A DNA stretch of 64,000 nucleotides, taken from positions 310,001-374,000 of the forward strand of contig NZ_KZ845665.1 of NCBI RefSeq assembly GCF_003313465.1, read 5' to 3'. The number at the start of each line of letters is the position of its first letter. Position 1 is the stretch's first letter. Below are positions 36,085 through 47,285 of this stretch, piece after piece. A program made the translations under genes and the position numbers. This DNA comes from Thermoflavimicrobium daqui. Its GTDB lineage: Bacteria > Bacillota > Bacilli > Thermoactinomycetales > Thermoactinomycetaceae. Under the pieces are notes generated by a model. It ran no database searches and was not told the DNA's origin. It was given only the letters and a program-made list of their open reading frames with translations.

Positions 36085-37050
36085 TTGTCTGAACAAGAGA
36101 GAAATGTTAAGATCCGTTTGCGAGACACACAAGAAGCATTAAGTTTATTTGGACCTCATGATGCTTATTTAAAACTGATCGAAGCACAAACTTCAGCGAA
36201 AATATTTACACGCGGAGAAGAACTGACGATTGTAGGTTCTCCAGAAGAATGTGAAACACTGAATAATTTATTTCGCGTATTGTTGTCGCTAATTCGCAAA
36301 GGTGTACAATTGACAGAGCGTGATGTGATTTATGCCCAACGTTTAGCTGAACAAGGATTGGAAGATGAGCTAAGTGAACTTTATCATGAAGAAGTAGGTA
36401 TAAGCTATAAAGGAAATAAAGTTCGCATCAAAACATTAGGACAGCGCCATTATGTCTCAGCAATTCAAAAATCAGATATTGTTTTTGGGATTGGCCCTGC
36501 TGGAACAGGGAAAACTTTTCTTGCTGTAGTGTTGGCGGTTACTGCATTAAAGATGCACCGTGTTAAAAAGATTGTTTTAACACGACCTGCAGTGGAAGCC
36601 GGAGAAAACTTAGGCTTTTTGCCAGGAGACTTACAGGAGAAAGTAGATCCTTACTTGCGACCATTGTATGATAGTCTGTATTTTATGCTGGGTGTTGAAC
36701 AAGTAAATAAGATGATGGAACGTGGATTGATTGAAGTAGCGCCGCTTGCTTATATGAGAGGTCGTACTTTGGAGGATGCTTTTGTTATTTTAGACGAAGC
36801 TCAAAATACCACCAAAGAACAAATGAAAATGTTTTTAACTCGACTAGGATTTGGCTCCAAGATGGTTATCACTGGTGATGTAACTCAAGTGGACTTACCT
36901 AAGGGAAAACAGTCAGGGCTAAAAGAAGCGGAACGAATACTTAAAGAGGTTTCAGAAATTCGTTTTGTTTACTTGGGGCAAGAAGATGTAGTGCGTCATA
37001 CATTGGTTCAAAAAATTATCGATGCATATGAACAAAGTACCAATGCATAA
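36085..37050 (+). CDS. phoH: PhoH family ATPase/ribonuclease-like protein
   Basis: Cytoplasmic P-loop ATPase of 321 residues; PhoH proteins are linked to RNA metabolism. It has an N-terminal KH-like part, Walker A in GIGPAGTGKTFLAVVLA near residue 135, and Walker B in VILDEAQNTTKEQMK with TGDVTQVDLPKGKQSGL following. The start is TTG at 36085, with AAGGAG eight bases upstream. It follows yqfD by three bases and leads into pgpH, ybeY and era, a conserved rRNA-processing neighbourhood. Confidence 0.95.
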   Translation: MSEQERNVKIRLRDTQEALSLFGPHDAYLKLIEAQTSAKIFTRGEELTIVGSPEECETLNNLFRVLLSLIRKGVQLTERDVIYAQRLAEQGLEDELSELYHEEVGISYKGNKVRIKTLGQRHYVSAIQKSDIVFGIGPAGTGKTFLAVVLAVTALKMHRVKKIVLTRPAVEAGENLGFLPGDLQEKVDPYLRPLYDSLYFMLGVEQVNKMMERGLIEVAPLAYMRGRTLEDAFVILDEAQNTTKEQMKMFLTRLGFGSKMVITGDVTQVDLPKGKQSGLKEAERILKEVSEIRFVYLGQEDVVRHTLVQKIIDAYEQSTNA

Positions 37051-37056
37051 TCTAGC

Positions 37057-37131
37057 AGGAGGTGTCAGACTGCTACACAAAACATAACGCTACGACTTAC
37101 AGGTTGGAGCATGTTAGAGTAGCAGATAATC
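37057..37131 (+). promoter_or_regulatory. Displaced Shine-Dalgarno and hairpin before pgpH
   Basis: AGGAGG (37057-37062) lies 69 bases before the pgpH ATG, while no good site lies close to it. Between them CTGCTAC (37070-37076) pairs with GTAGCAG (37119-37125), and AACAT (37081-37085) pairs with ATGTT (37111-37115). If folded, the hairpin would bring AGGAGG within 13 unpaired bases of the start codon. Confidence 0.4.
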
Positions 37132-39258
37132 ATGAAAGATTTAAACGAACCGTTACCTAGTAGGTTCGGTATACAATATTATCGATATAAAAGTTATATT
37201 CCATTTGTTATTTACGCGATCTTTGGGGTCGCGTTCTATTTATTGCTTTTAAGCCACGTACTGCCTAAGCAATATGCTTTAAAGGTCGGAATGATCAGCA
37301 GGGAGACAATCATATCTCCTGTGACAAAAATTGATGAAGTGGCTACCAAGGAAGCGAGAGAGCGTGCAGCGAATGCAGTCGAACCACAATATCATAAGGA
37401 TGAAAAGATTACAGAAAATCAGATCAAATTAATTGATAATATTTTTGCTGATGCACGTAGAAATATTGCAGATAAGTCATTAAAAGAAGAAGAAAAAATT
37501 GCGAACTTAAAAGATGCTATTTCTAAAGACCTATCTCAAGAATTTTATTTAAAATTGGTTCGAATACCTCCAGAAGAATTACAAAGCCTTCGCTTGGAGA
37601 CAAGAAATATTGTAAATGAAATTCTTGCAGATGGAATTAAACAAGAAAACTTAGCAGATAAAAGAGATTTAGTCGATAGAAGGCTAACTCTTTCGAGCTT
37701 AAGTAGTAATGCACGTTTTATTGTACGGGAGTTGGCACGTAAATGTATTATAGTTAATGAAGTATATGATGAAAAGAAAACAGAGAAAATGCGTGAGGTA
37801 GCTCGTGATGAGCAAGAAGTAGTCCAGATTCGTAAAGGGCAGATCTTGGTTTCGGTGGGTGAAGAGATCACCAAAGATCAGTACCGAAAGCTACAAGTGC
37901 TTGGACTTATTAAGCAAAAGAATAATCCATGGCCATATCTGGGGTTGGCCTTAATTATTGGATTAATGATAACCTTACTTTACTTTTACATTCGTCGCTT
38001 CCATTCATATATGCATCAAGATCCTGCTAAGCTATTGATGTTTGTATTAGTTTTGTTACTTACCTTGCTTAGTATGAAAGTACTCGCTATTGGCCAAGAC
38101 TTAAAATGGAGTACTTTGGGTTATTTAGCTCCGGTAGCCTTTGGTACTATGCTATCTACCCTTCTTTTAAATGTTGAATTAGCATTTGGTGGTGCCTTTA
38201 TTTTAGGTGTAGCAGCATCGATTCTATTTAATAACGAAAACCACATGCTATTTGATTTTCGCTTTGCTCTCGTTGCTTTTATTAGCGGAGCAACAAGTGC
38301 TTTTTCTTTAGCAGGTGTTAAAAGACGAAGTTCTATTCTACAGGCAGGTCTTATTGCTTCACTTACCAGCGTTGTGCCTATTCTAGCATTTTTCTGTTTG
38401 AATCCTTCAGAAATGGATTGGAGAATCTTACTGATGTCTTTAGGCTTTGGAATTACCAATGGGTTGTTTTCAGCTGTACTTACCATTGGTTTCCTTCCTA
38501 TTTTTGAATCGTTGTTTGGGATTTTATCACCTTTAAGATTACTGGAATTAGCAAATCCAAATCATCCATTGTTACGTAAGCTATTAATTGAAACGCCTGG
38601 AACTTACCATCATTCTATTATTGTTGGTAATTTGTCTGAATCAGCAGCAGAAGCAATTGGTGCTGATGGACTGCTAGCTCGAGTTGGAGCTTATTATCAT
38701 GATGTAGGAAAAATTAAGCGACCTCAATTTTTTATCGAAAATCAGATTAATCGCCAAAATCCTCATGATAAAATCTCTCCAAATTTAAGTAAGACAATTA
38801 TTGTGTCTCATGCGAGAGATGGTGTAGAAATGTTAAAACAACATAAGATTCCTAAGCCGATTCAAGATATTGCTGCACAGCATCATGGTACAACACTCAT
38901 TAAATATTTTTACCATAAGGCACAAAAAGAGAGCCATGGGACCCAAGTATTAGAGGAAGATTATCGATATCCAGGACCCAAAGCACAGTTTAAGGAAGCG
39001 GCGATTGTTGGAATATGTGATTGTGTGGAGGCTGCAGTTCGATCATTAGCGCGACCTACTCCGGCGCGAATCGAGAATTTAGTACGAAAAATAATTCATG
39101 ATCGATTAGACGATGGACAGTTTGACGAATGTCATTTAACTTTAAAAGAGCTAGACTTGATTGCTCGCTCTGTTTGTGAAACTTTACAAGGGATTTTCCA
39201 TTCACGGATTGAATATCCAGAAGAGGTCACGGTAGTTAAAGGAGTTAAACATGGATGA
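37132..39258 (+). CDS. pgpH: 7TMR-HD cyclic-di-AMP phosphodiesterase PgpH
   Basis: Membrane phosphodiesterase that degrades c-di-AMP, named YqfF in B. subtilis. The 708 residues have one N-terminal helix, an extracellular 7TMR-HDED domain with LPKQYALKVGMISRETIISP, seven clustered transmembrane helices (about residues 265-460) and a cytoplasmic HD domain. The HD domain shows LIETPGTYHHSIIVGNLSE, AYYHDVGKIKRP (HD) and the later AQHHGTT. No strong Shine-Dalgarno sequence abuts the ATG; see the hairpin upstream. It overlaps ybeY by four bases. Confidence 0.95.
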   Translation: MKDLNEPLPSRFGIQYYRYKSYIPFVIYAIFGVAFYLLLLSHVLPKQYALKVGMISRETIISPVTKIDEVATKEARERAANAVEPQYHKDEKITENQIKLIDNIFADARRNIADKSLKEEEKIANLKDAISKDLSQEFYLKLVRIPPEELQSLRLETRNIVNEILADGIKQENLADKRDLVDRRLTLSSLSSNARFIVRELARKCIIVNEVYDEKKTEKMREVARDEQEVVQIRKGQILVSVGEEITKDQYRKLQVLGLIKQKNNPWPYLGLALIIGLMITLLYFYIRRFHSYMHQDPAKLLMFVLVLLLTLLSMKVLAIGQDLKWSTLGYLAPVAFGTMLSTLLLNVELAFGGAFILGVAASILFNNENHMLFDFRFALVAFISGATSAFSLAGVKRRSSILQAGLIASLTSVVPILAFFCLNPSEMDWRILLMSLGFGITNGLFSAVLTIGFLPIFESLFGILSPLRLLELANPNHPLLRKLLIETPGTYHHSIIVGNLSESAAEAIGADGLLARVGAYYHDVGKIKRPQFFIENQINRQNPHDKISPNLSKTIIVSHARDGVEMLKQHKIPKPIQDIAAQHHGTTLIKYFYHKAQKESHGTQVLEEDYRYPGPKAQFKEAAIVGICDCVEAAVRSLARPTPARIENLVRKIIHDRLDDGQFDECHLTLKELDLIARSVCETLQGIFHSRIEYPEEVTVVKGVKHG

Positions 39259-39737
39259 AAATACAGTTGGATTTACAAGTAAATATAGATCTGAATAAAG
39301 AAGAGGAAAAAGCGGTTTCTTGGATACGCGTTGTTTTAGAGCAAGCAGCCAGAGTGGAAGAATTACCTCCTATTGATGTTTCTATCATGATTGTTGATAA
39401 TGCGACCATTCAACACATAAATAAAGAACATCGTCAAGTAGATCGTCCGACAGATGTTCTTTCTTTTCCACTATGGGAACCTGATGAGGAATGGATCATC
39501 ACAGATGAAGAAGAGACTGTACCCTTAGGAGATATCGTTATTTCCCTTCCGAAAGCCAAAGAGCAAGCTAAAGAATATGGACATTCCTTAGCACGGGAGA
39601 TTAGCTTTTTGGCTGTTCATGGTTTTTTACATCTATTAGGGTATGATCATGAAACTAAAGAACAAGAGGAAGAAATGTTTGCTCGTCAAGAAGAGGTTTT
39701 AAGTGGAGTTGGTTTAACTAGAGAGCATAAAGAATAG
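39255..39737 (+). CDS. ybeY: Endoribonuclease YbeY
   Basis: Zinc-dependent endoribonuclease needed for 16S rRNA 3' maturation and ribosome quality control. The 160 residues end in the catalytic and zinc-binding HGFLHLLGYDH, preceded by the conserved RPTDVLSFP and GDIVISLPKA. The ATG overlaps the pgpH stop (ATGA), with AAAGGAG ten bases upstream in pgpH, so translation is coupled. Confidence 0.95.
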   Translation: MKIQLDLQVNIDLNKEEEKAVSWIRVVLEQAARVEELPPIDVSIMIVDNATIQHINKEHRQVDRPTDVLSFPLWEPDEEWIITDEEETVPLGDIVISLPKAKEQAKEYGHSLAREISFLAVHGFLHLLGYDHETKEQEEEMFARQEEVLSGVGLTREHKE

Positions 39738-39837
39738 GGGAGAGGAGGAAATCTACTACTTAAAGGGCTAAATATATAAGATGCACGACATAAAAAGGGG
39801 AGAGGAGTCTTTGCTCTTAAAGTAGTAGGAGTCCGCG
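39738..39837 (+). repeat. Direct and inverted repeats before dgkA
   Basis: GGGGAGAGGAG occurs at 39737-39747 and again exactly 60 bases later at 39797-39807. CTACTACTT (39753-39761) pairs with AAGTAGTAG (39820-39828), the 3' arm of which overlaps the dgkA Shine-Dalgarno sequence TAGGAG. The layout echoes that before pgpH. Confidence 0.5.
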
Positions 39838-40527
39838 ATGTGGATGATAAAAGTAATTAAAAGTTTTCGATATGCTCTGGAAGGCTTAAAATATACAGTG
39901 GTGACACAACGAAATATGCGCATTCACTTTTTGGTGGCGCTGATCGTATTAATATTTAGTTTGTACCTCCCGCTAAGCAAAACGGAGGTACTTGTACTAT
40001 TTGTCACTATTATTTTGGTTATCTTTGCTGAACTAATTAATACGGCTATTGAAGCGGTTGTTGATATGGTTACAAAAGAGTATCATCCACTAGCAAAAGT
40101 CGCCAAAGATGTTGCTGCTGGTGCTGTATTATTAACAGCTGGTTTAGCAGTTATCGTTGGTCTTAGTGTTTTTTATCCGTATTTAAATCAACTTTTCCAC
40201 CGTTTTTGGATTGACTCTCCCCATAAACCTAGTATGGGACTTGCAGCAATTATTGCTTTTGACTTCTTTTTGACATTGATGCTAAAAGCATGGCTTCATA
40301 GGAGGGGCAAGACGAGTTTAGAGCCGAGTATGATTACCTCGGTTGCTTTTTGTGTCGCTACCTTAATTGTTGCAGTGATTGGTAATTTAATCATTACTTT
40401 ACTGGTTTACTTTTTAACGACATTATTATTAGGCTTGCGTTTTCGAGTAGATAGCAATCGTAAAGCCATTCTGTTTGGTGCGCTAATCGGTATTGTGGTA
40501 GCAGTTGTTGGGGTTCGATTCATGTAG
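39838..40527 (+). CDS. dgkA: DgkA-type lipid kinase with degenerate PAP2-like tail
   Basis: Membrane kinase of 229 residues. Residues 1-120 are the DgkA fold that phosphorylates undecaprenol or diacylglycerol, with FRYALEGLKY, ELINTAIEAVVD and the AKDVAAGAVLL motif. The remaining 110 residues are hydrophobic and align with the PAP2 phosphatase tail found in clostridial DgkA fusions. Here PSGH is replaced by PSMI and the SR..H..D motif by LRFRVDS, so the phosphatase site appears lost. AGGAGTCCGCG precedes the ATG. B. subtilis DgkA lacks the tail. Confidence 0.9.
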   Translation: MWMIKVIKSFRYALEGLKYTVVTQRNMRIHFLVALIVLIFSLYLPLSKTEVLVLFVTIILVIFAELINTAIEAVVDMVTKEYHPLAKVAKDVAAGAVLLTAGLAVIVGLSVFYPYLNQLFHRFWIDSPHKPSMGLAAIIAFDFFLTLMLKAWLHRRGKTSLEPSMITSVAFCVATLIVAVIGNLIITLLVYFLTTLLLGLRFRVDSNRKAILFGALIGIVVAVVGVRFM

Positions 40528-40588
40528 GAGACTACTTTTTCGTACCTAAGTACAAATGAGAATAACGTTATAGTAAAAAGGAGAGTAA

Positions 40589-41879
<1,291 letters not shown>

Positions 41880-42022
41880 AAGGTTTTGAACGTATTTTCA
41901 AGCTGTTGTCAAGAGAATTGGTCCATTTTTTTATTGACAATTTTTCCATCTTATACTCCTCTTTCCATTCGCTCATCCTAAGTCTTGTACCGGAAAACAT
42001 GATGTGGAAGGGATGAGGCTAA

Positions 42023-42157
42023 TTGCGTAATTTTTTGTGGGGATGTTTTGAAATAACAGGTAATATTGAGGCATATTTATTATATAAGGATATAGAGGCT
42101 TTGACTGCTAAAGATCAGACTTCGATCAGTGAGGAAGAAGAGAAGGAAGAGAATTAG
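42023..42157 (+). CDS. yqzL: YqzL family small protein
   Basis: A 44-residue protein starting with TTG and reading MRNFLWGCFEITGNIEAYLL at its N-terminus. The WxxFxxTGNIxxYLLxK pattern is the YqzL signature, and B. subtilis has yqzL at this place between era and recO. The C-terminus is acidic (SEEEEKEEN). GGGATGAGGCTAA precedes the TTG. Function unknown. Confidence 0.82.
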   Translation: MRNFLWGCFEITGNIEAYLLYKDIEALTAKDQTSISEEEEKEEN

Positions 42158-42174
42158 GGAGAGGTTTTCTTCAT

Positions 42175-42924
42175 ATGTTAAATAAGTTTGAAGGAATGGT
42201 TTTAAGAGCGAAAGATTATGGGGAAAGCCATCAAATCGTGCTGATATTTACAGAGCATATGGGCAAGTTTACTGTAATGGCTCGTGGATCGAAAAAAGCG
42301 AAGAGTCGATTTCGAGCTGTTACTGAGCCATTTACACAAGCTGTTTTTGTTTGCTTTGCAGGGAGTGGTATGCCAACTCTTTCGCAAGCAGATATACTTA
42401 AGTCACGTCATTCGATTCGTTCCGATTTACTACTTACAGCATATGGAGCATATTGGTTTGAATTAGTGGATAAGTTAACCGAAGAGAAAGAACCTCAACC
42501 AGTGATATATCGTTTGCTAGATCAATCCTTTGACTTATTAGAAAAAGGTACAGACCCTGATATTTTGACACGAATTTTTGAGCTGAAAATGATGAAAATA
42601 GCAGGATACCAGCCGGTATTACATCACTGTGTACACTGTCATTCTACCTTGACACCTGTTCTATTTAGTCTCAAACAAGGTGGATTCTTATGTGAAAAGT
42701 GTCGAATGACTGACCATACAGCGATACAGTTAACCCCTGCTACTGCTCGTATTTTGCCGATTTTACAAGTGATTGATTTAAGAAGACTAGGCGAAATTAC
42801 AGTTAAGCCCGAGACTAAAGAGGTTTTACAAAAAGTGGTTCAATCTTTTATGGATGAGTATTTGCCTCTTCAATGGAAGGCACGTGAAATACTAAAACAA
42901 CTACGGAAGTCCTGGGAAGTCTAG
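42175..42924 (+). CDS. recO: DNA repair protein RecO
   Basis: Recombination mediator that loads RecA with RecF and RecR. The 249 residues show the OB-fold start FEGMVLRAKDYGESHQIV, MARGSKKAKSRFR and a C-terminal zinc finger (CVHCH ... CEKC). GGGAGAGGTTTTCTTCAT precedes the ATG. It is the last gene before the glyQS promoter. Confidence 0.95.
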   Translation: MLNKFEGMVLRAKDYGESHQIVLIFTEHMGKFTVMARGSKKAKSRFRAVTEPFTQAVFVCFAGSGMPTLSQADILKSRHSIRSDLLLTAYGAYWFELVDKLTEEKEPQPVIYRLLDQSFDLLEKGTDPDILTRIFELKMMKIAGYQPVLHHCVHCHSTLTPVLFSLKQGGFLCEKCRMTDHTAIQLTPATARILPILQVIDLRRLGEITVKPETKEVLQKVVQSFMDEYLPLQWKAREILKQLRKSWEV

Positions 42925-42927
42925 TTA

Positions 42928-42956
42928 TTGACAAATCACTATTTCTTTGTTATATC
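42928..42956 (+). promoter_or_regulatory. sigma-A promoter of glyQS
   Basis: TTGACA (42928-42933) and TATATC (42951-42956) with a 17-base spacer lie just upstream of the T-box leader. Confidence 0.8.
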
Positions 42957-42974
42957 TTTCTATATCTATTTGTG

Positions 42975-43207
42975 TTGGCGCGATGACAGACAGGAGTAAT
43001 TAGGGTAGCTGTGTAAAGCGATTCAGGGGGGGTGTGAGCCTGATCTCAGTCCTAATGAAGGGCGGTCTGGAGCGTAATAGTAATATATCTAAGTGGGTTA
43101 ATGTATTTTCACTTCATTAACCAATTAGGGTGGAACCGCGGGAAATCAACCTCTCGTCCCTATGACAGCGAATCTGTGATTGGAATGTCATAAGGAGAGA
43201 GGTTTTT
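42975..43207 (+). ncRNA. T-box riboswitch leader of glyQS
   Basis: The T-box core AGGGTGGAACCGCG is at 43127-43140. The terminator follows, with TATGACA and TGTCATA inside CCTCTC and GAGAGG arms and a T run ending at 43207. Aligned on GAA and the shared TGGAGC with the trpS leader, the specifier is probably GGC at 43061-43063, a glycine codon, which fits glyQS. The 5' boundary is approximate. Confidence 0.92.
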
Positions 43208-43233
43208 TGTATGTCAATACGGAGGTGACATGT

Positions 43234-44121
43234 ATGGATTTGCAACGCATGATTCTTGAGCTGCAAAAATATTGGTCAAAACAAGGTTGTACTCTTGTAC
43301 AACCGTATGATGTTGAAAAGGGGGCTGGTACACTAAATCCAATGACTTTTCTACGATCATTAGGACCTGAACCATGGAAAGTGGCTTATGTAGAGCCATC
43401 TCGTCGACCTGCAGATGGGAGATATGGTGAAAATCCAAACCGACTATATCAACATCATCAATTTCAGGTTGTTTTAAAGCCAGCACCTGCAAATATTCAA
43501 GAAGTTTATCTTGGTAGTTTGCGAGCATTAGGAATTGATCCACGTGAGCATGATATCCGTTTTGTTGAGGATAATTGGGAAAATCCTACGTTCGGAGCAG
43601 CAGGTCTAGGTTGGGAGGTTTGGGTTGATGGAATGGAGATCACCCAGTTTACTTATTTTCAACAAGTGGGTGGAATAGAGACTCATGTAGTTTCTGTTGA
43701 ATTAACATACGGTTTGGAGCGATTGGCATTATATATCCAAGATAAAGAATCTGTTTATGACTTAACTTGGATTGATGATGTAACTGTTGGAGATATATTT
43801 TTACAACAGGAATATGAACACTCCAAATATAGCTTTGAAGTTTCTGATGTATCACTATTATTTCAGCTTTTTGAGGCTTATGAAAAAGAAGCAGAGCGGG
43901 CATTAGATGAGCAGCTCGTTTTCCCAGCTTATGATTATATTTTGAAATGCTCACATACTTTTAATTTACTTGATGCACGTGGGGCGATCAGTGTAACGGA
44001 AAGAACAGGTTATATTGGTCGGGTTCGTCATTTGGCTCGCCGTTGTGCGAAGGTGTATATCGAGCAAAGGGAAAAGCTAGGATTTCCATTATTAAAGCAA
44101 AAGGAGGGGGGAAAACAATGA
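43234..44121 (+). CDS. glyQ: Glycine--tRNA ligase alpha subunit
   Basis: Catalytic alpha subunit of the tetrameric bacterial glycyl-tRNA synthetase. The 295 residues equal the B. subtilis length and read [19 protein letters not shown], then [27 protein letters not shown] and [19 protein letters not shown] 43234 follows GGAGGTGACATGT; an upstream ATG at 43180 lies in the T-box terminator. It overlaps glyS by four bases and is under T-box control. Confidence 0.97.
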   Translation: MDLQRMILELQKYWSKQGCTLVQPYDVEKGAGTLNPMTFLRSLGPEPWKVAYVEPSRRPADGRYGENPNRLYQHHQFQVVLKPAPANIQEVYLGSLRALGIDPREHDIRFVEDNWENPTFGAAGLGWEVWVDGMEITQFTYFQQVGGIETHVVSVELTYGLERLALYIQDKESVYDLTWIDDVTVGDIFLQQEYEHSKYSFEVSDVSLLFQLFEAYEKEAERALDEQLVFPAYDYILKCSHTFNLLDARGAISVTERTGYIGRVRHLARRCAKVYIEQREKLGFPLLKQKEGGKQ

Positions 44122-46208
44122 AACACCAAGACCTTCTAATAGAAATCGGGTGTGAGGAAATACCAGCACGATTTGTCAATTTGGGTATAGAACAATTTAA
44201 GAAAAAAATAGCTGAATGGTTAACCAGTCGCCGTATTTCTTTCGCATCCATAGATACCTATGCCACTTCACGCCGTTTAACAGTTCTAGTTCGTGAAGTG
44301 GCTGAAAGACAAGCCGATTTCTATGAGGAAGTACGTGGACCTGCAAAGCGGATAGCCCAGACAGAGGACGGAGAGTGGAGTAAAGCAGCTGTAGGGTTTG
44401 CCAGAAAACAAGGAGTCGATTTAGATCAGCTGGATCTCAGAGAATTTAAAGGTGAAGTATATGTATTTGCACAAAAGCACTTACCTGGAAATCGAACTGT
44501 CGATGAATTAACTCAAGGGTTCTCTGAGATTATATGTGGAATTCATTTTCCCAAAATGATGCGTTGGGGTCAGGATAAAACGCGATTTATTCGTCCAGTA
44601 CGATGGATCGTATGCTTATTTGGAACAGAAGTGGTACCTATACAATTTGCTGGGGTATCAGCAAGTCGAGTAAGCGAAGGACATCGCTTTTTAGGAGAGA
44701 GAGTTTCACTTACTAAAGCAGATGAATATGTAGAAGCCCTACGAAAACAATATGTGATTGTAGATATAGAAGAAAGACAGCAACAAATCATCAATCAACT
44801 ACACACCATCGAAGAGAAGCATCATTGGGTTATTCCGATTGATCCAGCGTTATTAGAAGAAGTCACATTTTTAGTTGAATATCCCACCGCATTATACGGT
44901 TCATTTCAAGAAGAATATCTTTCTTTGCCTAAAGAAGTGTTAATCACTACCATGAGAGAGCATCAACGATACTTCCCTGTAACAACCAAGGATGGCCAAA
45001 TGCTTCCTTTTTTTGTGACAGTCCGTAATGGGGATGAACATGGCATTGAATGGGTACGGAAAGGAAATGAGAAAGTCTTACGTGCTCGACTCCAAGATGC
45101 TCGCTTTTTCTTTGAAGAAGATTTAAAAACACCAATAGCAACTTCACTTGAAAAGTTAGAGCGTATTGTATTCCAAGAAGAGCTCGGAACGATGAGTGAG
45201 CGTGTACGTCGGATCGAATCACTCGCCTTACAATTAGGGAAGCGATTAAATTGGGACGAGACACAGTTGATTCAGCTTAAACGTGCAGCAGAAATTTGTA
45301 AGTTTGACCTTGCTACACAGATGGTTGGTGAGTTTTCGGAGCTTGAGGGGTATATGGGGCAGGTATATGCCGAGCATCTGGGAGAAGATCCACTAGTTGC
45401 TCAAGCTGTTTTTGATCACCACTTGCCACGTCATGCAACAGATAAAGTTCCGCAAAGTAGCCTTGGAACGGTCATTGCTTTAGCCGATAAAATGGATACG
45501 ATCGTAGGTAGTTTTGGTGTAGGAATTCAGCCAACCGGCTCGCAAGATCCATATGGACTCCGGAGAAGAGCAGCAGGGATCGTACAAATCTTGTTACAGG
45601 AAAAGTGGGTTGGAATTCCTCTTGATGCCTTGATTCAGTGTGCATTGGATCGACTTGAAGATGATGGCTTACTTCAGTTACCTCGAATGGATGTTGAAGC
45701 GAATATTTGGGAATTCTTTACTTTGCGTCTTAAAGCTTATATGCAAGAGCATGGTATTCGTTATGATGTGATTGATGCTGTCCTTGCTTCAGATATCGCG
45801 GAGCCTCGCTTAGTAGTCAGAAAAGCACAAGTATTAATGGAGCAAATAGAACGTGAAACCTTTAAATTGGAGGTAGAAGGATTTACTCGTACAGCGAATC
45901 TCGCAGCTAAAGCAGGAGACAATCCATTTGATCGTTCAAGTCTCCAAGAGCCAGCAGAGCATAACTTGATGCAAGCTTTTGATGAAGCACAAGTGCGATT
46001 TAAGCAAGCTTCTACACAAAGAGATCCATTCGCTATGTATCAATCAATTGCACAAATAGTACCACAAATTCACTCTTTCTTCGATCATGTCATGGTGATG
46101 GTAGATGATGAAAAAGTACGCCTAAATAGGCTGGCATTGTTAAGAGACATTACAAAATTGGTGAAACAATTCGCTGCCTTTGAATTGATTGTATTTGCTT
46201 CAATATAA
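44118..46208 (+). CDS. glyS: Glycine--tRNA ligase beta subunit
   Basis: tRNA-binding beta subunit of glycyl-tRNA synthetase, 696 residues. The start [19 protein letters not shown], the internal [39 protein letters not shown] and [13 protein letters not shown] are family signatures. ATG at 44118 follows AGGAGGGGGGAAAAC and overlaps the glyQ stop, so the two subunits are translationally coupled. A longer frame from 44043 is a glyQ shadow. Confidence 0.97.
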   Translation: MKHQDLLIEIGCEEIPARFVNLGIEQFKKKIAEWLTSRRISFASIDTYATSRRLTVLVREVAERQADFYEEVRGPAKRIAQTEDGEWSKAAVGFARKQGVDLDQLDLREFKGEVYVFAQKHLPGNRTVDELTQGFSEIICGIHFPKMMRWGQDKTRFIRPVRWIVCLFGTEVVPIQFAGVSASRVSEGHRFLGERVSLTKADEYVEALRKQYVIVDIEERQQQIINQLHTIEEKHHWVIPIDPALLEEVTFLVEYPTALYGSFQEEYLSLPKEVLITTMREHQRYFPVTTKDGQMLPFFVTVRNGDEHGIEWVRKGNEKVLRARLQDARFFFEEDLKTPIATSLEKLERIVFQEELGTMSERVRRIESLALQLGKRLNWDETQLIQLKRAAEICKFDLATQMVGEFSELEGYMGQVYAEHLGEDPLVAQAVFDHHLPRHATDKVPQSSLGTVIALADKMDTIVGSFGVGIQPTGSQDPYGLRRRAAGIVQILLQEKWVGIPLDALIQCALDRLEDDGLLQLPRMDVEANIWEFFTLRLKAYMQEHGIRYDVIDAVLASDIAEPRLVVRKAQVLMEQIERETFKLEVEGFTRTANLAAKAGDNPFDRSSLQEPAEHNLMQAFDEAQVRFKQASTQRDPFAMYQSIAQIVPQIHSFFDHVMVMVDDEKVRLNRLALLRDITKLVKQFAAFELIVFASI

Positions 46209-46224
46209 CCTTATTTGTAAGAGA

Positions 46225-46261
46225 AAAAAGCGACTAACCTCAAAATAGTTAGTCGCTTTTT
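46225..46261. terminator. Bidirectional terminator between glyS and spo0M
   Basis: AAAAAGCGACTAAC (46225-46238) and GTTAGTCGCTTTTT (46248-46261) are perfect complements, with A and T runs inside the stem. Confidence 0.88.
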
Positions 46262-46266
46262 GTAAT

Positions 46267-47217
46267 TTATTCATTATCTCCATCAAAAAAATCATCAAAT
46301 GAATCGTCACTATCGCCTGCAAAAAAGTCGTTATCATTTTCATCGTCATCTAGCATTTTCTCTAATGCCATACCTCCTAACATTCCTGCTGCAAATCCCC
46401 CTATCGCACCAGCCGCAGCACCCAAACCTTTGTGATGTGAAGGATGATGATTTGGATAATGATGTCCATAGGAAATCGTTGATGAAATACCATGCCCCAG
46501 TTTAGAGTTATGCCCAATCATTTCATTTAATACTTGTTGGAAATAGGAGATTAGCTCATTTACATTTTGTAGAAGTGAGTTAGCAATAAAGAGATCTCGT
46601 TTTAATTCTCGTTCATGACCAAAAGAGTAGAGATCTACTTCGAACATGAGTTGTATTCCATCTTCATGTAAAATCGGAATAAATTCAATTTCTTCAATTT
46701 GATTACGATAAACATGAGTAGGATATAGTTCAAACTCTTGGCCGTATTTTTTGGGTTTTCTGGAGTCATGCTTTTCACGAAAGCCCAGTTGTTCTAAGGC
46801 ATTTAAAATGTTTTGTAACTCAAAAGAAGGATGGATGTAGATATAATCCTTATCTTTATGATCCACTGCCCCCATGATATCCAGATGCGTTTTAAAGTAA
46901 TAAGAGACAAAGTTTCCTGAGATCAAACCATGTTTAGGTAAAGTCAATTGGAAAGGTAATACTTTATGTTCGTGTGACTCAATGACAAAGGATGAAGAAA
47001 AAGGGATTTTTTGGATGATATGTGTATAAAAATGTTCATCGTGATAAGATTCTACGGTTAGGGAAACTTCAATATGATTAATTTGCTGCTCGACATTTCC
47101 ACCATAAATATGAATTTCACCGTCAACTAATTCACCGAGCTTAAATTGATCTCTATTTAAAACCAAATTTACTTTCGCTCCACCATGGCCTAAATTAGCG
47201 AGAAACTTTTTGAACAT
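46267..47217 (-). CDS. spo0M: Sporulation-control protein Spo0M
   Basis: Arrestin-like protein of 316 residues that affects sporulation initiation. The N-terminus MFKKFLANLGHGGAKVNLVL, then GELVDGEIHIYGG and LPFQLTLPKHGLISG are Spo0M signatures. The C-terminal part adds a His-rich stretch, a Gly/Ala-rich hydrophobic segment (GLGAAAGAIGGFAAGMLGGM) and an acidic tail rich in Asp and Phe, like other Bacillus Spo0M tails. GAGGAGGCTTTTATT precedes the ATG. Inserted between glyS and ccpN relative to B. subtilis. Confidence 0.92.
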   Translation of the reverse strand: MFKKFLANLGHGGAKVNLVLNRDQFKLGELVDGEIHIYGGNVEQQINHIEVSLTVESYHDEHFYTHIIQKIPFSSSFVIESHEHKVLPFQLTLPKHGLISGNFVSYYFKTHLDIMGAVDHKDKDYIYIHPSFELQNILNALEQLGFREKHDSRKPKKYGQEFELYPTHVYRNQIEEIEFIPILHEDGIQLMFEVDLYSFGHERELKRDLFIANSLLQNVNELISYFQQVLNEMIGHNSKLGHGISSTISYGHHYPNHHPSHHKGLGAAAGAIGGFAAGMLGGMALEKMLDDDENDNDFFAGDSDDSFDDFFDGDNE

Positions 47218-47285
47218 AATAAAAGCCTCCTCTTTACTTTCTCAATTACGAACAAATTAATGATACTAAGTGATTTTAGATCCTA

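Noticed and set aside
41906-41945. TTGTCAA/TTGACAA pair after era as a terminator or promoter
   Set aside because: Only seven pairs with a 21-base loop, and no -10 box at the right distance from TTGACA.
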